From positions 1 through 64,000 of the forward strand of contig DATLYE010000027.1 of the NCBI GenBank assembly GCA_035575135.1: a stretch of DNA of 64,000 bases, read 5' to 3'. Shown here piece after piece: positions 1 to 8,425 of this stretch. Both the position numbers and the translations under genes were made by a program. The notes under the pieces were generated by a model. The model ran no database searches. It was not told the DNA's origin and saw only the letters and a list, made by a program, of their open reading frames with translations. This stretch comes from JANWXD01 sp035575135. Lineage in GTDB: Bacteria > Acidobacteriota > Terriglobia > Bryobacterales > Bryobacteraceae. The first letter of the stretch is position 1, and each line of letters opens with the position of its first letter.

Positions 1-478
1 TGAAACTTCCGCACCGCCTGGTCCAGTTCCCGGGTCAGCTTCGAAACCGTCTGGGCGCTGACCGGCTCCCCGGTGAACGTCGCCACGATCCGCCCCACCT
101 GCCGCGTGGAGATGCCTCGCAGAAACGCCTCCCGGATCAGCATCGCCACCTCTTCGGCCCACCGCTCGAACTTCTCCCAACCCGTGGGGAGGAAGTTCCT
201 TCCCCGCGCCCGGGCGATGCGCAGCCGGATCGTCCCAGCCGCGTCACATAGTCCCGCTCCTAGGACCCGTTGCGGTAGTCGCACCGCTCGCCGGGATCCA
301 CCCGCTCATGCCAGGCCGATTGCCAGTAGCGGTCCCGCTCCTGGAGCGACTGCTGCTCTCAAAACCTCTTCCAAGCCTGCCGGGTCTTGCCGTACAGGTC
401 TCCCCAGAAGCTCTCCTTGAGATCCTCCAGGACATGCTCGAATTGCTCGGTGACTCGAACGGGTGTTATCTCCGCCAT
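1..478 (-). pseudogene. Decayed IS256 (mutator-type) family transposase, 5' part
   Basis: Reading the minus strand from ATG 478 gives an N-terminus MAEITPVRVTEQFEHVLEDL, followed by a TGA in frame at 361-359, a TAG near 261-259, and a one-base loss near 231. The better frame then reads NFLPTGWEKFERWAEEVAML and later GISTRQVGRIVATFTGEPVS, which is the conserved N-terminal half of IS256-type DDE transposases. Two stops and one frameshift mean no functional transposase can be made. The gene runs off the left edge, so the catalytic DDE part is not in view. The family call rests on remembered motif resemblance; the decay is read directly from the bases. Confidence 0.82.
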
Positions 479-479
479 G

Positions 480-578
480 AGGGTGTAAGCTCCTTTCCTT
501 TTCAAGGATTGTGGTTTTCCTTTCAAAACCAACCTTACACCCTCCCCGCTTTTACACAAAAGACTTTACGTCACCCCC
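480..578. repeat. Probable terminal region of the decayed IS256-type element
   Basis: Perfect 10-base inverted arms AGGGTGTAAG (480-489) and CTTACACCCT (534-543) flank a 44-base spacer just upstream of the dead transposase. Further out, 551-578 is an AT-richer stretch containing TTTACACAAAAGACTTTACG, of the kind found at IS256-type ends. The matching right end and target duplication lie outside the window, so the exact tip of the element cannot be fixed. Confidence 0.4.
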
Positions 579-594
579 ATTCCGGGTTTGGGGC

Positions 595-622
595 TTGACA
601 AAAAAAAAATTCGGCGTAGAGA
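595..622 (+). promoter_or_regulatory. Candidate promoter at the IS border
   Basis: A perfect -35 hexamer TTGACA (595-600) is followed by a 9-base A run. A weak -10 candidate TAGAGA (617-622) gives a 16-base spacer. It points into the cysteine-rich gene at 646 and sits directly beside the putative IS end, so the element may have supplied the -35. Confidence 0.4.
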
Positions 623-645
623 TGGTCCGTGGGAGGCTGAGAGGA

Positions 646-1002
646 ATGACGGTGTCAGCGAAGCACTTTCCGCGGGTCTTGCTTGTCCTGGGTCTCATGA
701 CTCCGGTGCCCACGGGCGCTCCGGCGCAGAACTGGTGTTACGAAGGGGAGTGCGCTACCAACTGCCCTCACACCCTCTACGCGCCACAATACGACTGGTG
801 GTGGTGTTCCTGTCCGACCTCGGCCAACTGCAACCAGGATCCGTTGCAGACTTGCAACCGGTGCTACACGAGCATGGTGATCTGGTGTGACGATCCGCTT
901 GACCTGTGTCAGACCTATTACTTGGGCGGCTACGACCAGTTCTGCGGTTGCCAGACACAACGAGCTCAACAACGTATCGCCGTGACTGGAAGTTGCTTAT
1001 GA
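646..1002 (+). CDS. Secreted cysteine-rich protein, unknown function
   Basis: 118 residues. The start ATG 646 is chosen because GGGAGG (631-636) lies 9 bases upstream; an in-frame ATG at 622 has no ribosome site. The N-terminus is a signal peptide: basic start, hydrophobic VLLVLGLM, then a plausible cleavage after GAPA near residue 27. The mature part of about 90 residues holds 13 cysteines, many in CxC or CxxC-like spacings (WWWCSC, CNRC, FCGC), and is rich in Trp and Tyr, which suggests a disulfide-bonded extracytoplasmic protein. I recognise no family. It is followed after 9 bases by a secreted propeller-like protein, so the two are probably co-transcribed. A metal-binding role is an alternative to disulfides. 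Confidence 0.7.
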   Translation: MTVSAKHFPRVLLVLGLMTPVPTGAPAQNWCYEGECATNCPHTLYAPQYDWWWCSCPTSANCNQDPLQTCNRCYTSMVIWCDDPLDLCQTYYLGGYDQFCGCQTQRAQQRIAVTGSCL

Positions 1003-1011
1003 GGAGGCGCA

Positions 1012-2124
1012 ATGTGCTCCTGGGTTTTCGCAATAGCAATTGGGATCCTTCTCTGGGGCGGGATCGGATCCCAGAGACTGCAGGCCTCGGGGCCGAGCGG
1101 GAAGGTTTTACGTTTTGTTGTGCATTCGACTGCGACCCTGAAATTGCCGGACGTCAACTTCGCGGCGGTGAAGGCCACGGGGAGCGGCGCTCTGATATTC
1201 CTCGCGCCTGACCGATGGGGGATTCACATCCTTCCGCGCCCGGCGGAGAAGCCCATCTCGTTTACCCTTCACTCCGCTCCGGAGGTCATGCGCGCTCACG
1301 TCGAGAGCAAGAGCGATTTTGCAGTAGATGCCCGAGGCAACATTTATGTCCCGGCGACCTGGCTGGAGTGGAAATCCGGGGCGGGGGCGAAGAGCGGCGT
1401 TTTCGTTTTCGATTGGGACGGACGCCACAAGGCGACCGTGGTGCTGGACCTTGAAGGTTCGCCCGAGCGGATCGCGGTGGATGCGGCGGGGCAATTCTAC
1501 GTGCTGTCGCTCGATGCGGCGTGGGCCAAAGGACGCCGGAAAGACTGTTTTCTGGTGCACAAGTTCGCACAGAATGGAAAGCGTCTGGGAGCATTTTCCT
1601 CCTGCCCGGCCACCGAAGGTGCCAGCTACGGTACGCCGGAATTCCAGAGCCGGCTCATGCAGCTTCGGGAGGAGACGGCGCGAGGTCACCTCTGGGTGGA
1701 AGACGGGCTTGTGTACCATGTTTTTCCGCGGTCGCGCGTGGTGCGAGTTTTTGACACAGCAGGAGCCTTGATTCGGGAGATCGCTCTGGCACCACCGGAC
1801 AGTGCCGACCTGCTGGCGCCATCGGGGCTGAGAGCGGATCCGGCTTCGAACCAAGTCGGGCGCATCCTGCGGTTACGGGACGGGCGGTGGCTGATCGAGT
1901 GGCTTCATATGGAACGAACGCCGGGGCGTGAGCGGCGAACCACGTTTCTTTCGTTGCACGGTGAGGACGGGCGCCCTCTCAGTAAAGCGGCGCATCCGCC
2001 GTCGCGGCCGAGCATTCCGGTAGGCACCGATGCGGTCGGCGATGTGTGCTTTCTCAGCCTGAAGCGCAGTGGGGCCGGGCCGGCGGCGGTGGAACTGATC
2101 TCGGCGGCGGTGGAGCTTCACTAG
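1012..2124 (+). CDS. Secreted beta-propeller-like protein
   Basis: 370 residues. ATG 1012 has GAGGAGG (1002-1008) immediately upstream, overlapping the stop of the cysteine-rich gene. Residues 1-25 form a signal peptide (hydrophobic VFAIAIGILLWGGI). The body has repeating blade-like strands typical of six-bladed NHL/TolB-like propellers, for example FAVDARGNIYVPATW, RIAVDAAGQFYVLSLD and RVVRVFDTAGALIREIAL. No enzyme motif is visible. Propellers of this type usually bind ligands or partners outside the cytoplasm. Its partner may be the small cysteine-rich protein just upstream; that is inference from adjacency and shared export. Confidence 0.65.
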   Translation: MCSWVFAIAIGILLWGGIGSQRLQASGPSGKVLRFVVHSTATLKLPDVNFAAVKATGSGALIFLAPDRWGIHILPRPAEKPISFTLHSAPEVMRAHVESKSDFAVDARGNIYVPATWLEWKSGAGAKSGVFVFDWDGRHKATVVLDLEGSPERIAVDAAGQFYVLSLDAAWAKGRRKDCFLVHKFAQNGKRLGAFSSCPATEGASYGTPEFQSRLMQLREETARGHLWVEDGLVYHVFPRSRVVRVFDTAGALIREIALAPPDSADLLAPSGLRADPASNQVGRILRLRDGRWLIEWLHMERTPGRERRTTFLSLHGEDGRPLSKAAHPPSRPSIPVGTDAVGDVCFLSLKRSGAGPAAVELISAAVELH

Positions 2125-2278
2125 GACAGGGAAGCCAAGCGGCAAAAACAGATCCGGTGCGGCGCAGCATAGCGCGACATGAGCCGGCGGAGACGGTGCG
2201 GGCGGCGCGATCGGTTCTGCCGGGTCCGGAGCCCGACGCCCGCCGGCAGGCTCTCCTCGACGTCGCCCGTACTCCCCC

Positions 2279-3310
2279 TTGGCCAATAATATCCGTGTGA
2301 CACTGGCTCCGGGAAAACTGCCCGCCGGGCTCTTGGCCCGGCTCCTTTCTATGGTTCCGCGCAGCGATCCGTCGGTGGTTGTGGGTCCGCAGATCGGCGA
2401 GGACGCGGCGGTGATGGATGTCGGCGGGGCGGAGCTGCTGGTGGCCAAAACGGATCCGATCACCTTTGCCCGCCGGGACGCCGCGCGCTATCTGCTCGCC
2501 GTCAACAGCAACGACCTGGCGGCGGTCGGAGCCGAACCACGCTGGCTGCTGGTGACGGCGCTGCTGCCGGAGGGGACGCCGGAGGAGGCGGTCGAGAGGC
2601 TCTTCGAGGAGCTCCGCGGCGCGTGTGAAGAAATCAAGGTCGCGCTGGTGGGCGGCCACACCGAAGTGACCGCCGGTCTGGACCGGCCCGTTCTGGTGGG
2701 CTGCCTGCTCGGTACGGTGCCCCGCGAGAATATGCTGCACACGGCAGGCGCCCGGGCGGGCGACGCCATTCTCCTGGCCGGCGCGATTGCGGTCGAGGGC
2801 ACGGCGCTGCTGGCGCGGGAACACGCCGAGGCGCTGCTGGCGCGCGGCGTGGATGCGGAATCGGTGGCCCGCGCCGCCTCCCTGCTCGACCGCCCCGGCA
2901 TTTCCGTTCTCGGCGCGGCACGTGCAGCCCGTTCCGCCGCCCGGATCCATGCCATGCATGATCCGACCGAAGGCGGGCTCGCGACAGCCTTGCACGAGAT
3001 GGCGGATGCGGCGGGCATCGGGCTGAGGGTCCGCCGGGAGGCCATTCCGGTGCTGGCCCCCTGCCGGCAAATCTGCGAAGCCCTCGGCCTCGATCCCCTC
3101 GGCCTGCTGGCTTCCGGGTCGTTGCTGATCGCGGTGGATCCGGCCGATACGGGCGCAGTGCTGGACCGGCTCCGGGCGGCGGGCATTCCGGCGGCGCACA
3201 TAGCAGACGCGGTCGAGGCGGCGGCCGGCCGCACGCTGATCGGCGGAGGCCGCGCTGTGCCGCTTCCCCGTTTCGATCGTGACGAACTGGTGCGTTTTTT
3301 GGAAACCTAA
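2279..3310 (+). CDS. AIR synthase-related protein (HypE-like)
   Basis: 343 residues from TTG 2279; GTG 2297 is an equally possible start and neither has a clear ribosome site. The protein shows the PurM/AIR-synthase architecture. The N-terminal part has the acidic phosphate-binding segment IGEDAAVMD and then AVNSNDLAAVGAEP, VALVGGHTEVT and the glycine-rich middle. The C-terminal part has MHDPTEGGLATALHEMADAA, which is the HypE/SelD/ThiL signature. HypE makes the thiocyanate ligand of NiFe hydrogenases, but no other hyp gene is nearby and I cannot see the C-terminal Cys that HypE modifies. A related ATP-dependent role is therefore more likely. About 150 bases upstream (2125-2278) show no gene. 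Confidence 0.75.
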   Translation: MANNIRVTLAPGKLPAGLLARLLSMVPRSDPSVVVGPQIGEDAAVMDVGGAELLVAKTDPITFARRDAARYLLAVNSNDLAAVGAEPRWLLVTALLPEGTPEEAVERLFEELRGACEEIKVALVGGHTEVTAGLDRPVLVGCLLGTVPRENMLHTAGARAGDAILLAGAIAVEGTALLAREHAEALLARGVDAESVARAASLLDRPGISVLGAARAARSAARIHAMHDPTEGGLATALHEMADAAGIGLRVRREAIPVLAPCRQICEALGLDPLGLLASGSLLIAVDPADTGAVLDRLRAAGIPAAHIADAVEAAAGRTLIGGGRAVPLPRFDRDELVRFLET

Positions 3311-3323
3311 GATGAGGACTGGC

Positions 3324-4328
3324 ATGCACTACCTGAAAAAGCGTCAACTGGGTAAAAGCGGCCTGGAAGTTTCCGCGATCGGGCTCGGCTGCATGGGCAT
3401 GAGCTTCGGTTATGGACCGCCCATGGACAAAAGCGAAGCCATCGCGCTGATTCGGGCGGCGGTGGAGCGTGGCGTGACCTTTTTCGACACCGCCGAAGTC
3501 TACGGGCCGTACACCAACGAAGAGCTGGTGGGCGAAGCCCTGGCCCCCTTCCGCGGCCAGGTCGTGATCGCCACCAAGTTCGGATTCAAGCTCGACCCCA
3601 CGGGGCAGCGCACTTGGATTGGACTGGACAGCCGGCCCGAGCATATCCGGCAGGTCGCCGACGGCTGCCTCCGGCGGCTGAGGGTGGAGACCATTGATCT
3701 GTTCTACCAGCACCGCGTGGACCCGGAGGTCCCCATTGAAGACGTCGCCGGGGCGGTAGGCGATCTGATCCGGCAAGGAAAAGTCAGACACTTTGGCCTT
3801 TCCGAGGCCGGAGTGCAAACCATCCGCCGTGCACATGCGGTCCAGCCCGTCACTGCCGTGCAGAGCGAATACTCGTTGTGGTGGCGGCGTCCGGAGGCCG
3901 AAGTGCTGCCCGCGCTCGAGGAGCTTGGAATCGGTTTCGTGGCATACAGCCCTCTCGGCAAAGGATTCCTCACCGGCAAAATCGATGAGCACACGAGGTT
4001 CGACCAGTCCGACTTCCGCAACATCGTTCCGCGCTTCACGCCCGAAGCGCGCAAGGCGAATCAGGCACTGGTGGATCTGCTGCGCGCCATCGCCGCGCGA
4101 AAGCAGGCCACGCCTGCCCAGGTCGCACTGGCATGGTTGCTGGCCCGCAAGCCCTGGATCGTGCCGATCCCGGGCACGCGGAAGCTGGAGCGGCTGGAAG
4201 AAAACCTCGGTGCAGCGGCCCTCGAGCTGACGCCGGACGATGTCTGCGAGATCGAAACGGCGGCCTCCCAGATCTCGGTGCAAGGGGACCGGTATCCTGA
4301 AGAGCTGGAGCGCATGACGTACCGGTGA
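3324..4328 (+). CDS. Aldo/keto reductase
   Basis: 334 residues. ATG 3324 follows GAGGA with a 5-base gap; ATG 3312 is an alternative. The fold signature is clear: IGLGCMGMSFGYG, then FFDTAEVYGPYTNEE (catalytic Asp and Tyr), VVIATKFGF (catalytic Lys) and DLFYQHRVDP (His), followed by GKVRHFGLSEAG and the NADPH-binding end PIPGTRKLERLEENLGAA. The length is normal for the family. It starts 13 bases after the HypE-like stop, so the two are probably one transcript. The carbonyl substrate cannot be told from sequence. Confidence 0.93.
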   Translation: MHYLKKRQLGKSGLEVSAIGLGCMGMSFGYGPPMDKSEAIALIRAAVERGVTFFDTAEVYGPYTNEELVGEALAPFRGQVVIATKFGFKLDPTGQRTWIGLDSRPEHIRQVADGCLRRLRVETIDLFYQHRVDPEVPIEDVAGAVGDLIRQGKVRHFGLSEAGVQTIRRAHAVQPVTAVQSEYSLWWRRPEAEVLPALEELGIGFVAYSPLGKGFLTGKIDEHTRFDQSDFRNIVPRFTPEARKANQALVDLLRAIAARKQATPAQVALAWLLARKPWIVPIPGTRKLERLEENLGAAALELTPDDVCEIETAASQISVQGDRYPEELERMTYR

Positions 4329-4380
4329 AGCGTCCCCCGCAGGGGTTGCGGGAGCGCGGGCGCTCACCGAAACCGATCGC

Positions 4381-4389
4381 TGCTATACT
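4381..4389 (+). promoter_or_regulatory. Extended -10 promoter of argS
   Basis: TGCTATACT: the TG motif, one base, then TATACT at 4384-4389. The GTG start codon is 9 bases further on, so transcription would begin within about 5 bases of the coding sequence. No Shine-Dalgarno is present. This implies a leaderless mRNA. Confidence 0.6.
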
Positions 4390-4398
4390 CGTGATTCC

Positions 4399-6354
4399 GT
4401 GTTTCACCGCATCGAGAAACAACTGGCGCGGAGTGTCTCCGCACACCTGAAGGAGCGCCACGGGCTGGAGCTTCCGATCGTGCTGGAGCAGCCCCGCCAG
4501 GCCGCCTTCGGCGAGGTGGCTCTGCCCATCGCCTTTCACCTGGCCCGGCAGTGGCGCAAAGCGCCGGGCGCCATTGCGGCGGAACTGGCCCGGGAGCTTC
4601 CCCCCGTGCCCGGTGTGGCCCGGTACGAGCCCGCAGCGAACGGCTACATCAACGTGCGCTTCGATCGCGGCTGGTACGGGCGCGCGCTCGTGGCGGGTCT
4701 CCCGGCGGCGGAGGAAACCGAGGCGGCGAGGGGCAAGATTATCGTCGAGCACACCAATATCAATCCCAACAAGGCGGCGCACATCGGTCACCTGCGCAAC
4801 GCCGTGCTCGGGGACACCTTCGTGCGGATGCTGCGCGCACTCGGCCGCCAGGTGGAAGTGCAGAACTATATTGACAACACCGGCGTGCAGGTGGCCGACG
4901 TCGTGGCGGGACTGCACTTCCTGGAGCAGAAGACGCCGGAACAGGTGGCCGCGCTCATTGCCGCCACGGATCGCTTCGACTACTACTGCTGGGACCTGTA
5001 CGCACGCATCTCTGCGCACTTCCAGGGCAACCCCGAGGCGCTCAAGTGGCGCCAGCAGACGCTGCACGCCATCGAAGCGGGCCAAGGAGTGCTGGCGGAA
5101 CTGGGCCATCTGGTGGCGGATGCCGTCATGCACGCTCACCTGCGCACCATGCTCCGCCTCGGCATCGAATACGACGTGCTGCCGCGGGAAAGCGAGATCC
5201 TGCACCTGAAATTCTGGGCCACCGCCTTTGAACTGCTCAAGCAGCGAGGCGCCATCGTCTTTGAGACCGAGGGCAAGAACGCAGGCTGCTGGGTGATGCC
5301 CGCGGCTGCGTTTTCGGAAACGGCCGGGGAAGACGAGGGCAAGATCATCGTCCGCTCCGACGGCACGGTGACCTACGTCGGCAAGGACATCGCCTATCAG
5401 CTTTGGAAGTTCGGGCTTCTCGGAAAGGATTTTTACTACCGCCCGCTGCTGACCTATCCCGACGGCCGCAAGCTCTGGGTCACCAGCGACCGGCCGTCGG
5501 AGGAGCCCGCACCCTCCTTCGGCGGCGGCGAGTGGGTCTATAACGTCATTGACTCGCGCCAGTCGTATCTGCAGGAAGTGGTGGCGGCGGGCCTGCGCGC
5601 CCTGGGATTCGAGGAGCAGGCCCGGCGGTCCGTGCACTTCGCCTATGAAATCGTGGCGCTCTCGCCGCGCACCTGCGCCGAACTGGGGATCCCGCTGTCG
5701 GAAGAAGACCGCAAGCGGGCGTATGTGGAGGTCTCCGGCCGGAAGGGCCTCGGCGTCAAAGCCGATGATCTGATTGACAAACTCATCGAGCGGGCACGGT
5801 GCGAGGTGGATGAGCGGCACCCCGAAGCGCCGGCCGAAGAGCGGGCGCGCGTGGCCGAACAGATCGCCGTCGGAGCGTTGCGCTATTTCATGCTGAAGTA
5901 CACGCGTACTTCCGTGATCGCCTTCGATCTCCAGGAAGCCCTCAGTTTCGAAGGCGAGACCGGTCCGTACGTGCAGTACGCCGCCGTGCGCGCACGCAAC
6001 ATCCTCCGAAAGCTGGAGAGCCGGGGCGAACGGCTCCCGGATTTCGCCGCCGTTCTGGATGAAGCCTCGATGGCCCGCCAGCTGGCCGAAGAAGATTTCT
6101 GGCAGCTGGTGCTGACCATCTCCAAAGCCGACAGCGCTCTCGAGCGGGCTGTGGAGTCCGGCGAGCCGGCGCACGTGGCCAAGTACGCCTTCCAGCTCGC
6201 GCAGGCGTTCAACAACTTCTACCACACCTATCCCGTGCTGCACGAACCCGACCGCGAGCGCCGCACGTTCCTGCTCTGGCTCACCGACTACTTCCGCTCC
6301 CAGCTGGCACGCACGCTGGACATCCTGGGCATCCCCGTGCCGGAGTACATGTAG
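4399..6354 (+). CDS. argS: Arginine--tRNA ligase
   Basis: 651 residues from GTG 4399. Class I synthetase that charges tRNA-Arg. The N-terminal additional domain (1-110) is followed by IIVEHTNINPNKAAHIGHLR with the HIGH box near residue 128, then the Rossmann insert (VQNYIDNTGVQVADV). The second active-site loop appears as SGRKGLGVKADDLIDKL, the KMSKS-lacking form used by many bacterial ArgRS. The all-helical anticodon domain contains FEGETGPYVQYAAVRARNI and ends with the usual short PVPEYM. The length is somewhat above the common 550-590. Read as complete and functional. Confidence 0.97.
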   Translation: MFHRIEKQLARSVSAHLKERHGLELPIVLEQPRQAAFGEVALPIAFHLARQWRKAPGAIAAELARELPPVPGVARYEPAANGYINVRFDRGWYGRALVAGLPAAEETEAARGKIIVEHTNINPNKAAHIGHLRNAVLGDTFVRMLRALGRQVEVQNYIDNTGVQVADVVAGLHFLEQKTPEQVAALIAATDRFDYYCWDLYARISAHFQGNPEALKWRQQTLHAIEAGQGVLAELGHLVADAVMHAHLRTMLRLGIEYDVLPRESEILHLKFWATAFELLKQRGAIVFETEGKNAGCWVMPAAAFSETAGEDEGKIIVRSDGTVTYVGKDIAYQLWKFGLLGKDFYYRPLLTYPDGRKLWVTSDRPSEEPAPSFGGGEWVYNVIDSRQSYLQEVVAAGLRALGFEEQARRSVHFAYEIVALSPRTCAELGIPLSEEDRKRAYVEVSGRKGLGVKADDLIDKLIERARCEVDERHPEAPAEERARVAEQIAVGALRYFMLKYTRTSVIAFDLQEALSFEGETGPYVQYAAVRARNILRKLESRGERLPDFAAVLDEASMARQLAEEDFWQLVLTISKADSALERAVESGEPAHVAKYAFQLAQAFNNFYHTYPVLHEPDRERRTFLLWLTDYFRSQLARTLDILGIPVPEYM

Positions 6355-6428
6355 CCCGCAGAGGTAGATCCGCGTTTGTAGTATGCTGGGGGGAGAAATC
6401 CCCGAAAACGGAGCCGGAGATCTCGAAT

Positions 6429-7601
6429 ATGGTCAGAACACGAGCAACACGGAGCTTTCTGTCAGCGGCGCTGCCCGCCGTTGCGCTGTTCGCCACGCTC
6501 TATTCCGGGAACGCCAGAGCCCAGGTTTCCCAGCTCGAGGGCAAAGTCATCGGTGAAGACGGGGCGCCGCTGCAAAACGCGATCATCAAGATCGAACGCA
6601 AAGATATCCGGGGCAACTACAAGACCAAGTCGAACAAGAAAGGCGAGTACATCCACGCGGGTCTGCCCCTCGGCGTCTATCGGGTGGTGCTGGAGGTCAA
6701 CGGACGGGACGTGGACGCCGTGGACAACGTCCGCACCCGCCTGGGCGAACCGGTGACCATCAACTTCAATCTGAAGGAGCTCAAGGAGCGCCAGCAGGCC
6801 CTGGCGCGCGCAGCCGAGGCCGGCACGCTGACCCAGGAGCAGGCGCGGGAGCTCAGCCCCGAGCAGAAAGCGGCTCTGGAGCGCGCCATGAAGGAACGCC
6901 AGGCTCAACTGGCGCGCAACAAGGCGCTGAATGACGCCTTCAACGCGGGCATGGCGGCACTCCAGGCCAAACAGTGGCAGCAGGCCGTGGACTCGTTCGT
7001 CAAAGCGGCGGAAATCGATCCTAAACAGCACGTCGTCTGGGGCAACCTCGCCGAAGCCTACGTGGGCCTGGCAGGTACAAAAACCGGCGCCGAAATGGAA
7101 GCAGTGATGCAGAAGGCGTTCGAAGCCTATCAAAAAGCGATGGAACTGAACCCCAACGACGCCTCCTACCACAACAACTACGCGCTCGCGCTGGCCAAGG
7201 CGCGCAAGTTTGACGAGGCCCAGGCGGAACTGGTCAAGGCGGCGCAACTGGACCCCTCGCGCGCCGGCCAGTTCTACTACAACCTGGGCGCCGTGCTGGT
7301 GAATATCGGACAGCTGGAGCCCGCCGGAGAAGCCTTCAAGAAGGCGATCGAGGCCGATCCCAACTACGCCAACGCTTACTATCAGTACGCGGTCTATCTC
7401 TTCGGGAAAGCCACACTCGCGCCGGACGGACGCGTCGTGCCGCCACCGGGCACCAAGGAGGCCCTCGAGAAGTATCTCCAGCTTGACCCGAACGGTGCCT
7501 TCGCCGAATCGGCCCGGGGCATGCTGGCGACCATCGAGCAAGCCGTCCAGACGCAATACGTGAACCCGGAAGCGCAAAAGAAGAAGACGAAGAAAAAATA
7601 G
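6429..7601 (+). CDS. Exported protein with carboxypeptidase-regulatory-like domain and TPR repeats
   Basis: 390 residues. ATG 6429 is preceded by CGGAG. A signal peptide ends near NARAQ (residue 32). Residues 33-110 form a CarboxypepD_reg-like Ig fold (QLEGKVIGEDGAPLQNAIIK, KKGEYIHAGLPLGVYRVVLE). Residues 115-165 are a charged, probably coiled stretch. From about 175 there are three to four TPR units (AFNAGMAALQAKQWQQAVDSF, DASYHNNYALALAKARKFDE, QFYYNLGAVLVNIGQLEPAG). The tail is lysine-rich (KKKTKKK). This pairing is common in Acidobacteriota envelope proteins and suggests a protein-binding scaffold in the periplasm. No enzymatic role is visible. Confidence 0.85.
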   Translation: MVRTRATRSFLSAALPAVALFATLYSGNARAQVSQLEGKVIGEDGAPLQNAIIKIERKDIRGNYKTKSNKKGEYIHAGLPLGVYRVVLEVNGRDVDAVDNVRTRLGEPVTINFNLKELKERQQALARAAEAGTLTQEQARELSPEQKAALERAMKERQAQLARNKALNDAFNAGMAALQAKQWQQAVDSFVKAAEIDPKQHVVWGNLAEAYVGLAGTKTGAEMEAVMQKAFEAYQKAMELNPNDASYHNNYALALAKARKFDEAQAELVKAAQLDPSRAGQFYYNLGAVLVNIGQLEPAGEAFKKAIEADPNYANAYYQYAVYLFGKATLAPDGRVVPPPGTKEALEKYLQLDPNGAFAESARGMLATIEQAVQTQYVNPEAQKKKTKKK

Positions 7602-7658
7602 CTCCGACGCGCGCGGGCCCGCCCTGCGAGCGTGGGCGCCGGAGGAGGAGCCCCGGCG

Positions 7659-7928
7659 ATGTTCACCCGAACCGTTGTTTACCTGCTCGTTGCCGTCCTG
7701 TTGATCACGCTCATCCGGTACGTGATCGGGGCGATCGCCAGGAGCTTCGGGCAGCTGGCGGGTTTGAAAGACCACCCTGCGCGCGGAGGACCCCGGGCCG
7801 GCGGCGAACTGAAGCGAGATCCTGTCTGCGGCACCTACGTCGCGGCGGCAGCGAGCGTCAAGAAAACGGTAGGCGGCGAGGTGCTGCACTTCTGCTCGCC
7901 CGAGTGCCGGGACAAGTATCGGGGCTAG
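7659..7928 (+). CDS. Small membrane-anchored protein with YHS/TRASH-like cysteine site
   Basis: 89 residues. ATG 7659 has GGAGGAGG about 10 bases upstream. One N-terminal transmembrane helix (VVYLLVAVLLITLIRYVIGA) is followed by a linker and a C-terminal motif RDPVCGTYV ... HFCSPECRDKY. The pattern CG-x(n)-CxxxC with DP before the first Cys matches YHS/TRASH-type metal-binding modules, which bind heavy metals such as copper. It follows the TPR gene by 57 bases. A metal-sensing or metal-handling role is inferred from the motif only. Confidence 0.7.
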   Translation: MFTRTVVYLLVAVLLITLIRYVIGAIARSFGQLAGLKDHPARGGPRAGGELKRDPVCGTYVAAAASVKKTVGGEVLHFCSPECRDKYRG

Positions 7929-7939
7929 CCCGCCGCACT

Positions 7940-8425
7940 TCAGGCCCGCTGCTCACCCGCTGCCGCCAGCAAGCTTTCCAGTTGTTGTCGCAACGCCTTG
8001 GCAAGTCGCGGGCTTTGCCCGCCCGTGGAGACCGCGATCTGCAAATTGGCTTTGCGCACCCGGGCCGGGACCAGAAAATCACACTCGGCGGGGTTGTCGG
8101 CGACGTTGACGGGGATCCCGAGCCGGCGGGCCTGCTCCGCCACGGCGTGATTGACGGCGCGATCGCTGGTTGCGGCAAACACGAGCGTCATTCCCCGCAC
8201 GTCGGAGCGGCGAAACTTGCGGCGGCGCCAGACGAGCGGCAGCGCCCCCAGCGCGGGCTCTCCCCTGGGGTCTACCACGGTCACGCGTGCACCCGCCTCC
8301 AGCAGCCCGCGGATCTTGCGCAGTCCCACGCGCCCGCCGCCCACAACCAGCACCGGACGTCCCCGCAGATTCAGAAAGATCGGATAAAGGCTCACGGCGA
8401 CCCTGATGCTATCATGAAGGCGCAT
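7940..8425 (-). CDS. Precorrin-2 dehydrogenase (siroheme synthase N-terminal type)
   Basis: 161 residues from ATG 8425; GTG 8395 is a possible shorter start. NAD-dependent oxidation of precorrin-2 to sirohydrochlorin. Visible motifs are PIFLNLRGRPVLVVGGGRVG (Rossmann GGGRVG), then TLVFAATSDRAVNHAV, GIPVNVADNPAECDFLVPA and LQIAVSTGGQSPRLAKALR, which is the standard order of the CysG-N/Met8 family. The C-terminal methyltransferase of full CysG is absent, so this is the single-function form. The 5' end overlaps the divergent der start by two bases, so the two genes share a very short control region. Confidence 0.9.
   Translation of the reverse strand: MRLHDSIRVAVSLYPIFLNLRGRPVLVVGGGRVGLRKIRGLLEAGARVTVVDPRGEPALGALPLVWRRRKFRRSDVRGMTLVFAATSDRAVNHAVAEQARRLGIPVNVADNPAECDFLVPARVRKANLQIAVSTGGQSPRLAKALRQQLESLLAAAGEQRA
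8407..8415 (+). promoter_or_regulatory. Extended -10 promoter of der
   Basis: TGCTATCAT with TATCAT at 8410-8415. The start codon 8424 lies 8 bases further, with no ribosome site between, so the transcript would begin almost at the ATG. Confidence 0.5.

Noticed and set aside
2279..3310. Selenophosphate synthetase
   Set aside because: No N-terminal Cys/Sec-Lys motif of SelD, and the glycine/aspartate pattern fits HypE-like AIR synthases better.
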